Source: Akkermansia muciniphila (GTDB taxonomy: Bacteria; Verrucomicrobiota; Verrucomicrobiia; Verrucomicrobiales; Akkermansiaceae). From it: 64,000 nucleotides of DNA. The stretch spans positions 2,232,001 through 2,296,000 of the forward strand of contig NZ_CP156688.1 in the NCBI RefSeq assembly GCF_040616545.1, in the 5' to 3' direction. The notes beneath the pieces are model-generated. The model was given only the letters and a program-made list of their open reading frames with translations. It was not told where the DNA came from and searched no databases. Shown piece by piece: positions 1 through 8,101 of this stretch. How positions within the stretch are numbered: position 1 is the first letter of the stretch; every line of letters starts with the position of its first letter. Both the position numbers and the translations under genes were made by a program.

Positions 1-2
1 GT

Positions 3-1052
3 CCCCTGGCAATTCAGAAAGATGATACGTGGTATACCTATGGCTTTGATCTCACTAAAAATGTATGGGAAGTCTTTAATGCTGATAGTTCAATAGCTAC
101 GGCCTATAGTTATGGACCCTATGGTGCAGTAACAGCCCAAGGAGACGTGATTCAACCTATGCAGTGGAGTAGCGAATATTGCGATGATGAACTTGCACTC
201 ATCTATTACAACTATCGCTATTACAATCTGGCTGACGGCAGATGGATTAACAGGGATCCTATCGCTGAGGAAGTAGAGTGGAACCTGTACGAATTTATAC
301 AAAATAATAGTATAAAAATTATTGATTTATTAGGTTTAATAGATGGAGGAATGGGTGGTATTATCAATGGAACATATGGATCTTCTCCTTTCAACGTGCC
401 TTCTAATCCATATCCTAGTTCTTCCCCCTCTAATACTGAACAGGACAATATTAGTTTTCCAATCAAAGGTAACGTTAATATCAAGGTTGAGAATGCAATT
501 GAGAAAAGTAATCCCATCGTTTTTACTGTTGCGGTTGAGGTTGAAAGAACTGGTGCCTTAAGGGTAGATTATGATAAAATAGTTCAGCAGTTAAAATCAG
601 GTGGTTTTTCAAAAGAAGAAGCAAGTAGCGTCAGAGAAGCAATAAAACTTGAATTTAGAAAAAAACAAACTATTTTTGGTAAAGCGATTACACAACTAAT
701 CTTAGATCAACGAAAATCGAATGGATTCATTAATGCGAAATCCAATCCATCAAAAACTAATACAAAAATTACTGCTGCCGGGAAAATTATGAAACATGGA
801 GGTCGAGGGTTGATTCTGTTTTCTGCTGGCGTAGAAATATATACAATATTGAGTACCCCTGCCGAGCAAAGGGGAGAAGCGATGTTACAATCTGGAGGTC
901 GTTTTGGTGGAGGTATTCTAGGTGGGATGGCATCGGGAGCAGCTTTAGGAGCATGCGAGTTTAATCCTGTTACAGTTGCCATAGGTGCTTTTCTTGGCGC
1001 AGTGGCAGGATCAGAAACAGGAGAATGGATTATTAATAAAATATGCAAATGA
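3..1052 (+). CDS. Rhs/YD-repeat protein, 3' end with variable C-terminal tip (partial)
   Basis: The reading frame is open from the window edge, so the gene starts upstream; a GTG at 147 is internal. The first ~110 residues are the end of an Rhs-associated core: YSYGPYG, then YYNYRYYNLADGRWINRDPI, NLYEF..NN and DLLGL. After that junction comes a variable tip of about 230 residues, low in GC, with a Gly-rich hydrophobic C-terminus (GGGILGGMASGAALGA, GAFLGAVAGSETGEW) like a glycine zipper. In known Rhs systems the tip is the toxin and is released by core cleavage. A membrane-active role is only an inference from the glycine zipper. A small gene follows 1 bp later and is the likely immunity gene. 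Confidence 0.85.
   Translation, partial: PLAIQKDDTWYTYGFDLTKNVWEVFNADSSIATAYSYGPYGAVTAQGDVIQPMQWSSEYCDDELALIYYNYRYYNLADGRWINRDPIAEEVEWNLYEFIQNNSIKIIDLLGLIDGGMGGIINGTYGSSPFNVPSNPYPSSSPSNTEQDNISFPIKGNVNIKVENAIEKSNPIVFTVAVEVERTGALRVDYDKIVQQLKSGGFSKEEASSVREAIKLEFRKKQTIFGKAITQLILDQRKSNGFINAKSNPSKTNTKITAAGKIMKHGGRGLILFSAGVEIYTILSTPAEQRGEAMLQSGGRFGGGILGGMASGAALGACEFNPVTVAIGAFLGAVAGSETGEWIINKICK
228..262 (+). repeat. Rhs core junction repeat, copy 1
   Basis: A 35-nt block encoding LADGRWINRDPI just before the variable tip. It matches 1644-1678 at 34 of 35 positions (the only difference is A/G after CTGGCTGACGGCAG). Such shared core ends are where Rhs tips are exchanged by homologous recombination. 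Confidence 0.85.
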
Positions 1053-1053
1053 A

Positions 1054-1404
1054 ATGGATGAGAATTTAATTAATAAAATTGGAAATGAGAGAATAAAGTA
1101 TATTGTTGAATGGTGGGAAGATGATAGTTTAAATATTGATAGCAATCAGCATATTATTTTTTCGCTTGAAGATGAGGATATTGATATTATTGTGACCCAA
1201 AAAAATATTGATGAAATTAATAGTTTTTTAACAAAATTTGATGTGAAAATATCTATGGAATTTCATGTCGATTTCTTTGATCGGGTTATCTATCCGAAAT
1301 TTAGGTATGGAGAAAAATATTATGAATATAAATATGGAAATATAATAAATAAAATTTTGGTGTTCATGGGCATACGCTGTTTGAGAAAGAGAAAATCTCT
1401 TTAA
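1054..1404 (+). CDS. Putative immunity protein for the Rhs tip
   Basis: This encodes a 116-aa acidic soluble protein (MDENLINKIG..., with a basic end RCLRKRKSL). I start it at the ATG at 1054, one base after the Rhs stop; an upstream start at 985 would lie inside the Rhs tip. I recognise no family. Position, size, low GC and tight coupling to an Rhs tip are typical of cognate immunity genes, so the role is inferred from context only. A strong intrinsic terminator at 1411-1443 closes the unit. Confidence 0.6.
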   Translation: MDENLINKIGNERIKYIVEWWEDDSLNIDSNQHIIFSLEDEDIDIIVTQKNIDEINSFLTKFDVKISMEFHVDFFDRVIYPKFRYGEKYYEYKYGNIINKILVFMGIRCLRKRKSL

Positions 1405-1410
1405 GATTAC

Positions 1411-1443
1411 AATCCGGCAAGTTGCAACTTGCCGGATTTTTTT
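1411..1443 (+). terminator. Intrinsic terminator after the Rhs tip/immunity unit
   Basis: The perfect arms 1411-1424 and 1425-1438 (AATCCGGCAAGTTG and its complement) run directly into a T-tract. They sit 6 bp after the stop codon of the immunity-like gene. Confidence 0.85.
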
Positions 1444-1643
1444 ATTTTATAAATTTAAAGATTAGTATTTACGCATAAATTTTTTTACGCAATTATATGA
1501 ATAATCTTGTAGATAATTTTTAGGGGAATGCTATTTTGAGAAACTAGTAAGGATGATTGGGAATTTTCTAACCGCTAGGGATCTATACTTTATTTCTCTG
1601 GATGCTATGAATTATTTGGTAGAGCTCAATCAAAGAAATTCAT

Positions 1644-1678
1644 CTGGCTGACGGCAGGTGGATTAACAGGGATCCTAT
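1644..1678 (+). repeat. Rhs core junction repeat, copy 2 (orphan tip)
   Basis: Second copy of the 35-nt Rhs core end found at 228-262. Here it heads a tip that has no Rhs gene attached: the frame is closed upstream by a TAG at 1620 and contains no ATG before 1764. Confidence 0.85.
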
Positions 1679-1763
1679 TACTGAAGAGGGAGGATGGAAT
1701 TTATATAGTTTCGTCAGAAATAATGTTGTAGATGGTATAGATGCTTTAGGTCTTCAATGTGTT

Positions 1764-2453
1764 ATGCCTATTCACTGTGGAACGGGAGTTCCTGGATATA
1801 CTCATCCTCCAGATCTCCCTGGCTGGGGTACGGCTTTGTTGAATTTCTTACGTTGGTTAATTGGTAATGTACCACCCTATACCAATTACCCAGATGGATC
1901 AGAAGAATCCAGAGCTATTAAGAATTCTAGTATTGGAAAGGATATAGAAAAGTATTTTAAAGAGAAAAATAAAGATGCGAAATATTGTAGAATGTGGGAA
2001 AACATGAATAATATTGGTATTGAGTTTCCAGGATGGGAAATGATATTTTCCTTTTCAAAAGATCGGATAGTAAGGGAGGTTACAAGGTTTTTAGATAGTT
2101 TGCAAAACGGAATTGTTTTTTTTGTTGGAAGTTGTCGTGGTGACGTATATGTGGAAGTTGTGCATGGACAAGATGAAGATTACATAGACGTGACATATAT
2201 GGTCACAAATACTACTTCTCTTACGTCGTTTGCCCTTCATTTACTACCTAGCTTAGAGAATGGATGGCCCATGGATAATTGGATACAAGTCTACGAATGG
2301 AAAGAAAAAATCAATTGTTGTGAAGACCGTACACCTGTTGAAATTCAAGCTGATAAGGAAATAGAAAAAATGATGAATTCGTTTCCGTACAATATGAATT
2401 CAAATGATGTCCGTTTACCTTCTAATTACTTTGGATCTATTCCTTCGTTATGA
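1764..2453 (+). CDS. Orphan Rhs C-terminal tip (displaced cassette)
   Basis: The Rhs-like frame begins at 1623 and reads LADGRWINRDPITEEGGWNL, then YSFVRNN, DGIDALGL and a novel tip of about 230 residues. No ATG lies upstream of 1764, and a TAG at 1620 closes the frame, so the cassette looks silent unless it recombines into the upstream Rhs gene. The tip (MPIHCGTGVPGYTHPPDLPG...) contains Cys residues and a charged central part (IEKYFKEKNKDAKYC). I do not recognise the family and cannot assign an activity. Orphan tips downstream of an active Rhs gene are a known arrangement that allows toxin switching. Translation from 1764 would give 229 aa, but nothing in the sequence shows it is expressed. 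Confidence 0.6.
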   Translation: MPIHCGTGVPGYTHPPDLPGWGTALLNFLRWLIGNVPPYTNYPDGSEESRAIKNSSIGKDIEKYFKEKNKDAKYCRMWENMNNIGIEFPGWEMIFSFSKDRIVREVTRFLDSLQNGIVFFVGSCRGDVYVEVVHGQDEDYIDVTYMVTNTTSLTSFALHLLPSLENGWPMDNWIQVYEWKEKINCCEDRTPVEIQADKEIEKMMNSFPYNMNSNDVRLPSNYFGSIPSL

Positions 2454-2513
2454 CATAAATGTCTTGTTATTAATTGTTTTTTCTAAATATTATTTTTCAT
2501 ACTAAACTTTATT

Positions 2514-2765
2514 ATGGTTATTATATTTTTATACTTTATTTTTACTATTATATCAGCACTTGTTAAAAATAAAATCATATCTTACTTTTGCACTCTATTA
2601 GCTGTATTCAATGGTTCCTTTTTTATATCAATGGCCATTATAGATATGGAGGGGATATTCAATGGTTTCATTATATCTATTATTTTAATAGTTATATTGT
2701 TTCTTATAAGTTTAGTTATAAAATTTTTAATAAGGAATATCATTAAAACTATTCAAAAAAAATGA
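2514..2765 (+). CDS. Small membrane protein, putative immunity partner of the orphan tip
   Basis: This is an 83-aa, very hydrophobic protein with about three membrane segments (roughly residues 1-16, 22-43 and 48-74) and a basic tail (IRNIIKTIQKK). It lies 60 bp after the orphan tip and before a strong terminator, so it is probably that tip's immunity protein. No family is recognised. If the pairing is right, a membrane immunity protein suggests the cognate toxin acts at the inner membrane or periplasm. Confidence 0.5.
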   Translation: MVIIFLYFIFTIISALVKNKIISYFCTLLAVFNGSFFISMAIIDMEGIFNGFIISIILIVILFLISLVIKFLIRNIIKTIQKK

Positions 2766-2774
2766 TTTATCTAT

Positions 2775-2806
2775 GCCGCCTCTGATTTTCCAGAGGCGGC
2801 TTTTCA
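2775..2806 (+). terminator. Intrinsic terminator after the orphan tip module
   Basis: GCCGCCTCTG (2775-2784) pairs perfectly with 2791-2800 across a 6-nt loop and is followed by TTTTC. It is GC-rich in an AT-rich neighbourhood and lies 10 bp after the small membrane-protein gene. Confidence 0.85.
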
Positions 2807-3172
2807 ATTATGGGAGCATAGCACGTTGCATTAGAACAATATTTTTCATAGATTTTGCAAAGATCACAATAGATTTATGAGAATTCAAATAGACCTATAG
2901 TTACAATGAGTAATTCTACTGCCGTATTTTTTTTAGAGTTAAACAAAGACGAAAGTTTTGTTTAACTCTCACCGACACAAAGTTTTGAACATAAAAAAGA
3001 ATGTTCAAAAATCATACTAAGGGTGTTACGGCGTCAAAAGAGAAATAATGAAGGATTCTGGAAACCGGATGACTTCCGTATGTATACTGGGTAATAGAAT
3101 GGGATGCAATTAGTGGCAAGATGTAATCCACGCAAGGATGAATAGGAATCTTGGCTACCTTGCAGAAAAAGA
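2807..3172. other. AT-rich non-coding stretch with two hairpins
   Basis: I see no convincing gene here. Two perfect inverted repeats are present: GAGTTAAACAAA (2936-2947 with 2957-2968) and TTTTGAACAT (2983-2992 with 3001-3010). Neither has a downstream T-tract on either strand, so they do not look like ordinary terminators. This may be decayed accessory DNA or hold a small RNA. Confidence 0.4.
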
Positions 3173-3475
3173 TTAAATAGTTTTTTCTTCTTTTTTCACC
3201 ATTAAGAGGCGGATAAAGGCTGCAACACAGATGGCCATGCTAACGGAACATCCCATCCAGACTGAAAGTAGAAACGAATCCAGAGCAGCAGCAAATCCTG
3301 TGATCATAAAAAAATAACTGAAAAATTTTTCTATTTTCACTCGAGTCTTTTTTGTTCTGTGGGCAAACGGCAATGGCATCCTGAGGAGAAGTGAAGAAAG
3401 ATAAAATCCACCGTAATAAAAGAGAACAAAAACGGGAAGCAACGCTAAAGAGAAATATATTTCTTGAGATCCCAT
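3173..3475 (-). CDS. Hypothetical membrane protein
   Basis: The protein has 100 aa with about three hydrophobic segments (residues ~7-30, ~53-70 and ~72-92) separated by a basic loop (HRTKKTRVKIEK), ending in a charged tail VKKEEKTI. No family is recognised. It lies between the Rhs accessory block and a tRNA gene, and its GC content is lower than that of the core genes to the right. It may be a stand-alone small inner-membrane protein or a remnant of the accessory region. Confidence 0.5.
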   Translation of the reverse strand: MGSQEIYFSLALLPVFVLFYYGGFYLSSLLLRMPLPFAHRTKKTRVKIEKFFSYFFMITGFAAALDSFLLSVWMGCSVSMAICVAAFIRLLMVKKEEKTI

Positions 3476-3548
3476 GGAGTACGGCTTGGTAAGATTAATG
3501 GCAAGGAAGGAAAGGCATTTTAGTTTCCTCCTACCGAGTGTATAAAGA

Positions 3549-3579
3549 AAACCCTGTAAGCATTGAGCTTGCAGGGTTT
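3549..3579 (-). terminator. Terminator downstream of tRNA-Leu(CAA)
   Basis: On the minus strand a stem built from AAACCCTG.AAGC and GCTT.CAGGGTTT with a 5-nt loop ends in TTTTCTTT. It lies 7 bp past the encoded CCA end of the tRNA. Confidence 0.7.
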
Positions 3580-3585
3580 ATTTAT

Positions 3586-3668
3586 TGGTACCGCCGGTGG
3601 GACTCGAACCCACACTCTTTTGGAACTCGATTTTGAGTCGAGCGCGTCTACCATTCCGCCACGACGGC
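3586..3668 (-). tRNA. tRNA-Leu, anticodon CAA
   Basis: This folds as an 83-nt class II tRNA. The acceptor 5' strand is GCCGTCG, paired with CGGCGGT; the discriminator is A and CCA is encoded. The anticodon stem is CTCGA/TCGAG with loop CTCAAAA, giving anticodon CAA. There is a long variable arm, and the T-arm is GTGGG-TTCGAGT-CCCAC. It sits at the border between the AT-rich Rhs block and GC-rich core DNA. Confidence 0.95.
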
Positions 3669-3741
3669 ACGTGAAGTGGTGAAATTAAGCGTCAAGAGGG
3701 CCATGGAGTCAAGAATTTACTGTGAAATATAAGGGCCTCGC

Positions 3742-3778
3742 AAAAAAACGGAGGGAATCCGCAGTGGATTCCCTCCGG
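3742..3778 (-). terminator. Terminator of the autotransporter gene
   Basis: GGAGGGAATCC pairs with GGATTCCCTCC across a 5-nt loop. Read on the minus strand it is followed by TTTTTTT. It lies about 25 bp beyond the autotransporter stop codon. Confidence 0.9.
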
Positions 3779-3802
3779 AATGTTTCCGAATGGGAAGAAC
3801 GT

Positions 3803-6800
3803 TTAGAACGAGTAGCGCACGGTGGCGTTAACGCTCTGGTTGGTCATGTGTTCCCTCTGTTCCAGATGATAGAAGGCTCCGGCGCTCCAGGCGCTGGAGA
3901 TGATCCAGTTCAGCCCCGCATGGACAATCAGGGCGTGGCGTCCCGGATGGACGCCGTCTACCCGGAAGGGCGTGCCGAAGGCGTCCGTTTTCACGGAAGC
4001 GTTGCGGCGGGAGACGTCTCCGGCATAGGCTACCGTTACCTGCGGCAGCAGGTACTGGCCCTTGCCGACGGCGATCTGCTTCTGCCAGGTGACGCCGGCG
4101 GGGATGCTCCAGTTTTGCACGGAACCATCCTGGTACCAGGCGGCGCCGGAACCGGAATGTTCTCCGAAGGAACCCTGGGAACCGTGCAGGAATTCGATGC
4201 CTGCGAAGGGTTTCAGCACATCCGTATTACCCAGGCGGATATTCCAGGTCCCCTTCAGGCCGAAGCCGTACACGTCATCGTTCCAGGAGGCGGTGGTGGG
4301 GCTGCCGCCCAGCGTGCCGTCCGCATCGTTGTCCATGTTGCCATAGGTGAAGTAGCCGTCAATGTCCAGGCTGTTTCCGCTGCGCAGGCCGTGGTGGTAA
4401 CGCTGGTAGAGCGCTAGCATCAGACCGTCCTGGTTCGCCTTGAACTGTTTGTCCGCAGAGTGGAAGGAGCCGAAGGTCTGGCCGAAGGCCGCGCCGGATA
4501 TCCAGTTCTTCGTCCAGGCATAGTCCACGCCCACGGCGTAACCGCCGCCCTTGTAGTCAAAGCCGGAAGCTCCGGACACGGAGGAGACGTTCATGAAGTC
4601 TCCCAGTCCGGAAAACCAGAGGTTTCTCTTGCCCGGTCCGCGGAAGTCCAGTTGGGAGGCTGCCGTATGGGCGAAGCTGTCCACCACCCGGACCGAGGAC
4701 CACAGCGTGTTGGCAATGCGGGAGGCTTCTTCTCCGCGCAGGGCTTTCACGGCGTTGATGTTGACCTTGCCGTTGAAGATCAGGTGCAGCCCGTCGCCGG
4801 AAACCGTGAAGCCGGTATCCGTGACCAGGTCCGTGCGGCCCTTCAGCGTGGGGTCGATGCTGGTCAGGTCCCACAGGGAACCGTCCGGATCAATGACGGT
4901 GTCCGGGTCCAGGTTGACCAGGGACAGGGAGAAGCTTTGTTCCTTGCTGAAGAGCAGGTTGTCGCCGATGACCACATTGACGTGCGCCCCATCCACATAG
5001 TAGGAGGAAGAGACGTTCATCTGGGAGTAGGTGTCCCACCCTCCGTTGGTAGCGTCAGCCGCGGTCGTGCCGTTCACGATGAACGTGAGTTCCTGCACTC
5101 CTCCCCACGCGTTCAGGCCGCCTTCATAGTTGTGGTAGCCTGCGGAGGGGCCGGAGCCGATCACGATTTCACTACCGTAATAGGTAACCTCTCCCTTGAA
5201 GGTGCCGGAACCGGAGACGGTGGAGCCGCTGTTGGTTTCCACGCCGGACAGAACAGTGGAGCCGTTCAGCACCAGATGCCCCGGATTGTCCGGATGAGCG
5301 AAGGCTTCACCCAGGCGGATGCTTCCGCCTTCTACGCCCAGGCTGGCGTCCCTGCCATCCAGAACGAGGGTGGCGTTGTTGCTGATGACAACGTTTTCCG
5401 CCGCATAGGAACCCTTGGCGGCAACCTTCACATCCTGTGCCGTGACGTTGAGGTTTGCGAAGGCGCCTCCGTCAGCGGCGGAGGCGTTGTAGCCCACCGT
5501 GCCGGAGTGTTCCCAGTTGAGGGTCTGTTCCTTTTCATCCTTGGCCGCCAGCGTCAGTTGGCCGGAAGCGCCTCTGACGGCGCCGGAGGAAATGACGGCG
5601 TCCGACTGGCTCAAGTCAGCCTCCCCTCCTTCCAGCACGATGCCGTGCTCAGGCAGGTTTTCCCCGATGATGACCTTGGAACCTTCACCCACATAGATGC
5701 TTTCTCCGGGTTTGACGACGATGGGAGTGCCTTCACCCAGGAATACCTGGCCTTGCAGGCGGTAGCTCATGCGGTAGTTTTCCAGATGGAAGTTGTCCAC
5801 CCTAGTTCCGTACATGGCGGTGATGCCGTCCTTGATCTGGTCCAGCGTGACGACCCAGGCGGAGTCCGTGGTGTTGAGCACCGTGGTGCCCACCGTAGCG
5901 TTTTGCGCCAGGTCCAGATTCACGTTCAGGCCGTCAAAGCCCACTTCCAGGGCGGTTCCCGCTGCGTTCTGCACCAGCGTGCCGTTGAGCAGCGTCATGC
6001 CTTCCGCAATGGTGAGCGTGCCGTTGCCGGACAGGGTGCCCATGTTGTTCATGACGGCCCCGTCACGGAGAATCTGGGAATTGCCCGTCAGGGTGACGGT
6101 GGAGCCGTAGCCCACGTTGACCCGGTTGAACAGGACTGCGGCTTTTTCCGTGGAGATGGTCCAGTTGGCTTTGTTGTCCGCACTGCCCACGTTGAGCGTA
6201 ACGGAGGAATGGCGGGTGGCCGTATCAGACTTGTTGGTGTTAACTGTTGTCCGGACTGTGTAGTCAAACAGCCCCGGTGCGGCTTCCGTGCCGGACAGCA
6301 GTGTGATGGTGTCCGCGGAACCTTCCGCTCCGGAGCCGCCCAGTTCCCAGATGCCGCTGATGGAAGCTCCGGCATGGACGGTGATGTTGTCCGCCGTGTT
6401 TTCCGTATAAAAGCTGGAGCCCGTCGTGGAGCCGCTGTACAGGGCATAGGCCGTTGCTCCCTCTCCCGTTGCCGTTGCTTCAATGACGCCGGTGGAACCG
6501 ATGAGCGTCGTAATGCCGGCGCCACCCATCAGGGCTGCCGCCGTGTTCCCGGCAGTCGCCGCGCTGACGGTTCCATTGATCATTCCTGTGGTCAGGGAGA
6601 ATTCCGCCAGCAGCCCGTAGGCTTCCGCAATTCCTGTGGAGGAGGCGGAGATGGTCCCTCTGATGTCTCCCACGGACAGGGAACCGGTGGAACGTGCTCC
6701 GGCGGCCGTTCCGGCCATGGCTTCCGCCCGGATGGCGCCGTCCACATGGCCGATGGTGATGTTGGAATGGGTCTGGTAACCCCCTTCTTCTCCGGCAAAG

Positions 6801-7762
6801 AGGCCGTAGGCATCCATGCCGTTGGTAGTGGCGGTAATGCTTCCTGTTGCTCCCATGTCGCCCAGCGTGATGTTTTCCCGGGCTTCAATGCCGATGGCGG
6901 AAAAGTCCTCGCTTGTATCACTGGAACCGGAGGTTGCCGTGATTTGACCGTCCAGCCGGGTAATGTTCACCTGCCCGTAGTTGGACTGGATGCCCCTGGC
7001 GCCGTAGCCGCCGGTCGTCGCCGCGGAAATGCTGCCGGTGGCGGAGAAGGTGCCGATGTTGACGTCCTTGTAGCGCGGGCCCTGGTAGTCCATGGTGTTT
7101 CCGTAGGCATACAGGCCCCTGGCAAAATTTCCCGTGCCCAGCTCTACGGAGATGTTGCCCGCCATCGTGCCGATGTCCAGCCGCCCCTGATAGGCATAGA
7201 TGCCGTTGGAGGAGAAATTGGCCGTGATGGAGATACGGGCATTTGCCGTGATGGTTCCGATGGAAAGTATCTTGCCGTAGCTCCGGATGCCTGTGGCATT
7301 CGTGTTTGCTGCGGAGATGTTGAAGGTTCCTGCCAGGGTGCCGATGTCCAGATTGACTCCGGAGGAGGTGTCAATGCCGAAGGCGTTGTTTCGCGTGGAT
7401 GAGACGTTGAATTCAGCATCCCCGCCAATGGCATCAATGCTGAGGGTTCCGGATTTCCCCCATATTCCGCGCACGTTGCTGGACCCCGTCACGCTGAAGG
7501 TGGCGGAGACCGTTCCCAGGGCCGCATCTGAGGCGGTTCTGGCTACAGTGGCGTCATAAACGCCAGCCAGGTTTTCCTTGGGAGTATCCTGGGCATGCAC
7601 CGTTCCCAGCATGCCGAGGCAGGCCAGGGTCATAGCGATTGCCTGCATCCAGTGCCTGGCGTGGCACGGTGTTTTTTCAGGAGTGTTGAACATTCCGGAC
7701 TGCAAGGAGGCCGGACCATCATAGTCTGCTCCGTTCAAGCGGAGCGTGTTGGATGAATGCAT
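3803..7762 (-). CDS. Large autotransporter (type V secretion), under a cobalamin riboswitch
   Basis: The protein has 1319 aa. A signal region ends near residue 60 (MTLACLGMLGTVHAQ), preceded by an extended N-region. Residues ~65-1040 are a repetitive beta-helix-like passenger with many Gly/Thr/Ser-rich repeats of the IGT...SI.A type. Residues ~1050-1319 form an autotransporter beta-barrel ending in the typical aromatic C-terminus (NATVRYSF). The barrel would sit in the outer membrane with the passenger outside; adhesion or ligand binding is possible but not shown. I keep the start at 7762 rather than the alternative ATG at 7693, because 7762 lies exactly 16 nt after a hairpin that is matched in the btuB leader. 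A cobalamin riboswitch precedes the gene, so high B12 probably represses it. Confidence 0.85.
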   Translation of the reverse strand: MHSSNTLRLNGADYDGPASLQSGMFNTPEKTPCHARHWMQAIAMTLACLGMLGTVHAQDTPKENLAGVYDATVARTASDAALGTVSATFSVTGSSNVRGIWGKSGTLSIDAIGGDAEFNVSSTRNNAFGIDTSSGVNLDIGTLAGTFNISAANTNATGIRSYGKILSIGTITANARISITANFSSNGIYAYQGRLDIGTMAGNISVELGTGNFARGLYAYGNTMDYQGPRYKDVNIGTFSATGSISAATTGGYGARGIQSNYGQVNITRLDGQITATSGSSDTSEDFSAIGIEARENITLGDMGATGSITATTNGMDAYGLFAGEEGGYQTHSNITIGHVDGAIRAEAMAGTAAGARSTGSLSVGDIRGTISASSTGIAEAYGLLAEFSLTTGMINGTVSAATAGNTAAALMGGAGITTLIGSTGVIEATATGEGATAYALYSGSTTGSSFYTENTADNITVHAGASISGIWELGGSGAEGSADTITLLSGTEAAPGLFDYTVRTTVNTNKSDTATRHSSVTLNVGSADNKANWTISTEKAAVLFNRVNVGYGSTVTLTGNSQILRDGAVMNNMGTLSGNGTLTIAEGMTLLNGTLVQNAAGTALEVGFDGLNVNLDLAQNATVGTTVLNTTDSAWVVTLDQIKDGITAMYGTRVDNFHLENYRMSYRLQGQVFLGEGTPIVVKPGESIYVGEGSKVIIGENLPEHGIVLEGGEADLSQSDAVISSGAVRGASGQLTLAAKDEKEQTLNWEHSGTVGYNASAADGGAFANLNVTAQDVKVAAKGSYAAENVVISNNATLVLDGRDASLGVEGGSIRLGEAFAHPDNPGHLVLNGSTVLSGVETNSGSTVSGSGTFKGEVTYYGSEIVIGSGPSAGYHNYEGGLNAWGGVQELTFIVNGTTAADATNGGWDTYSQMNVSSSYYVDGAHVNVVIGDNLLFSKEQSFSLSLVNLDPDTVIDPDGSLWDLTSIDPTLKGRTDLVTDTGFTVSGDGLHLIFNGKVNINAVKALRGEEASRIANTLWSSVRVVDSFAHTAASQLDFRGPGKRNLWFSGLGDFMNVSSVSGASGFDYKGGGYAVGVDYAWTKNWISGAAFGQTFGSFHSADKQFKANQDGLMLALYQRYHHGLRSGNSLDIDGYFTYGNMDNDADGTLGGSPTTASWNDDVYGFGLKGTWNIRLGNTDVLKPFAGIEFLHGSQGSFGEHSGSGAAWYQDGSVQNWSIPAGVTWQKQIAVGKGQYLLPQVTVAYAGDVSRRNASVKTDAFGTPFRVDGVHPGRHALIVHAGLNWIISSAWSAGAFYHLEQREHMTNQSVNATVRYSF

Positions 7763-7778
7763 GTGTATGGTCTGAATG

Positions 7779-7794
7779 CCGGAATACTCGCCGG
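7779..7794 (-). promoter_or_regulatory. Start-proximal hairpin of the autotransporter leader
   Basis: CCGG-CGAGTATT-CCGG on the minus strand ends 16 nt before the ATG at 7762. The btuB leader has GTTCGG-CGAGTTA-CCGAAC, also ending 16 nt before its ATG. The shared GGCGAGT suggests a riboswitch regulatory hairpin (P13/L13 type) able to contact the aptamer. Confidence 0.55.
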
Positions 7795-7809
7795 CGGTTC
7801 ATAAAATAC

Positions 7810-7945
7810 TTCGAGGCTGGCGATCTGGCTCATTGCAGGTTTTTAGGCCGTGCAATATACAGTGGCGGTACCGCTCCGGATTCACACCGGATTCCCCATC
7901 TATTTCCTGCCCGCACCACGGGCTTCCCGGAAGCGCCTCCCGTAA
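7810..7945 (-). promoter_or_regulatory. Cobalamin riboswitch upstream of the autotransporter
   Basis: On the minus strand the conserved B12-box elements occur in order: GCAGGAAATAGATGGGGAAT, CCGGTGTGAATCCGGAGC, GGTACCGCCACTGTA and a 3' element GAGCCAGATCGCCAGCCT. They closely match the leader at 15200-15330. The next minus-strand gene is the autotransporter; cobU ends 156 bp upstream. Cobalamin binding would be expected to reduce expression, probably at translation initiation, because no intrinsic terminator separates aptamer and start. Confidence 0.92.
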
Positions 7946-7997
7946 ATCATGAAGGCCCGGCCAACTTACCACAGGGGCACGGCACGGTCAATCCCCG

Positions 7998-8023
7998 GCG
8001 CATTTCTTGATGTGGAAATGCGC
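7998..8023 (-). other. Hairpin between cobU and the riboswitch
   Basis: GCGCATTTC (7998-8006) is perfectly complementary to 8015-8023 with an 8-nt loop. It lacks a T-tract, so it is a weak candidate for ending the cob operon transcript or for 3'-end protection. Confidence 0.35.
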
Positions 8024-8101
8024 ATGGTCTTGAATGCCAAACTATTATTTTCTGGCCCCTTTTACCGCAGGAAGCATGGAAAAAGCTGGCCTCCCGACGT
8101 C

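Noticed and set aside
4460-7402. A 980-codon open frame on the plus strand opposite the autotransporter
   Set aside because: It is antisense to a clear signal-peptide/passenger/barrel gene and shows only low-complexity Gly/Val/His/Arg composition, as expected from GC-rich repeats read backwards.
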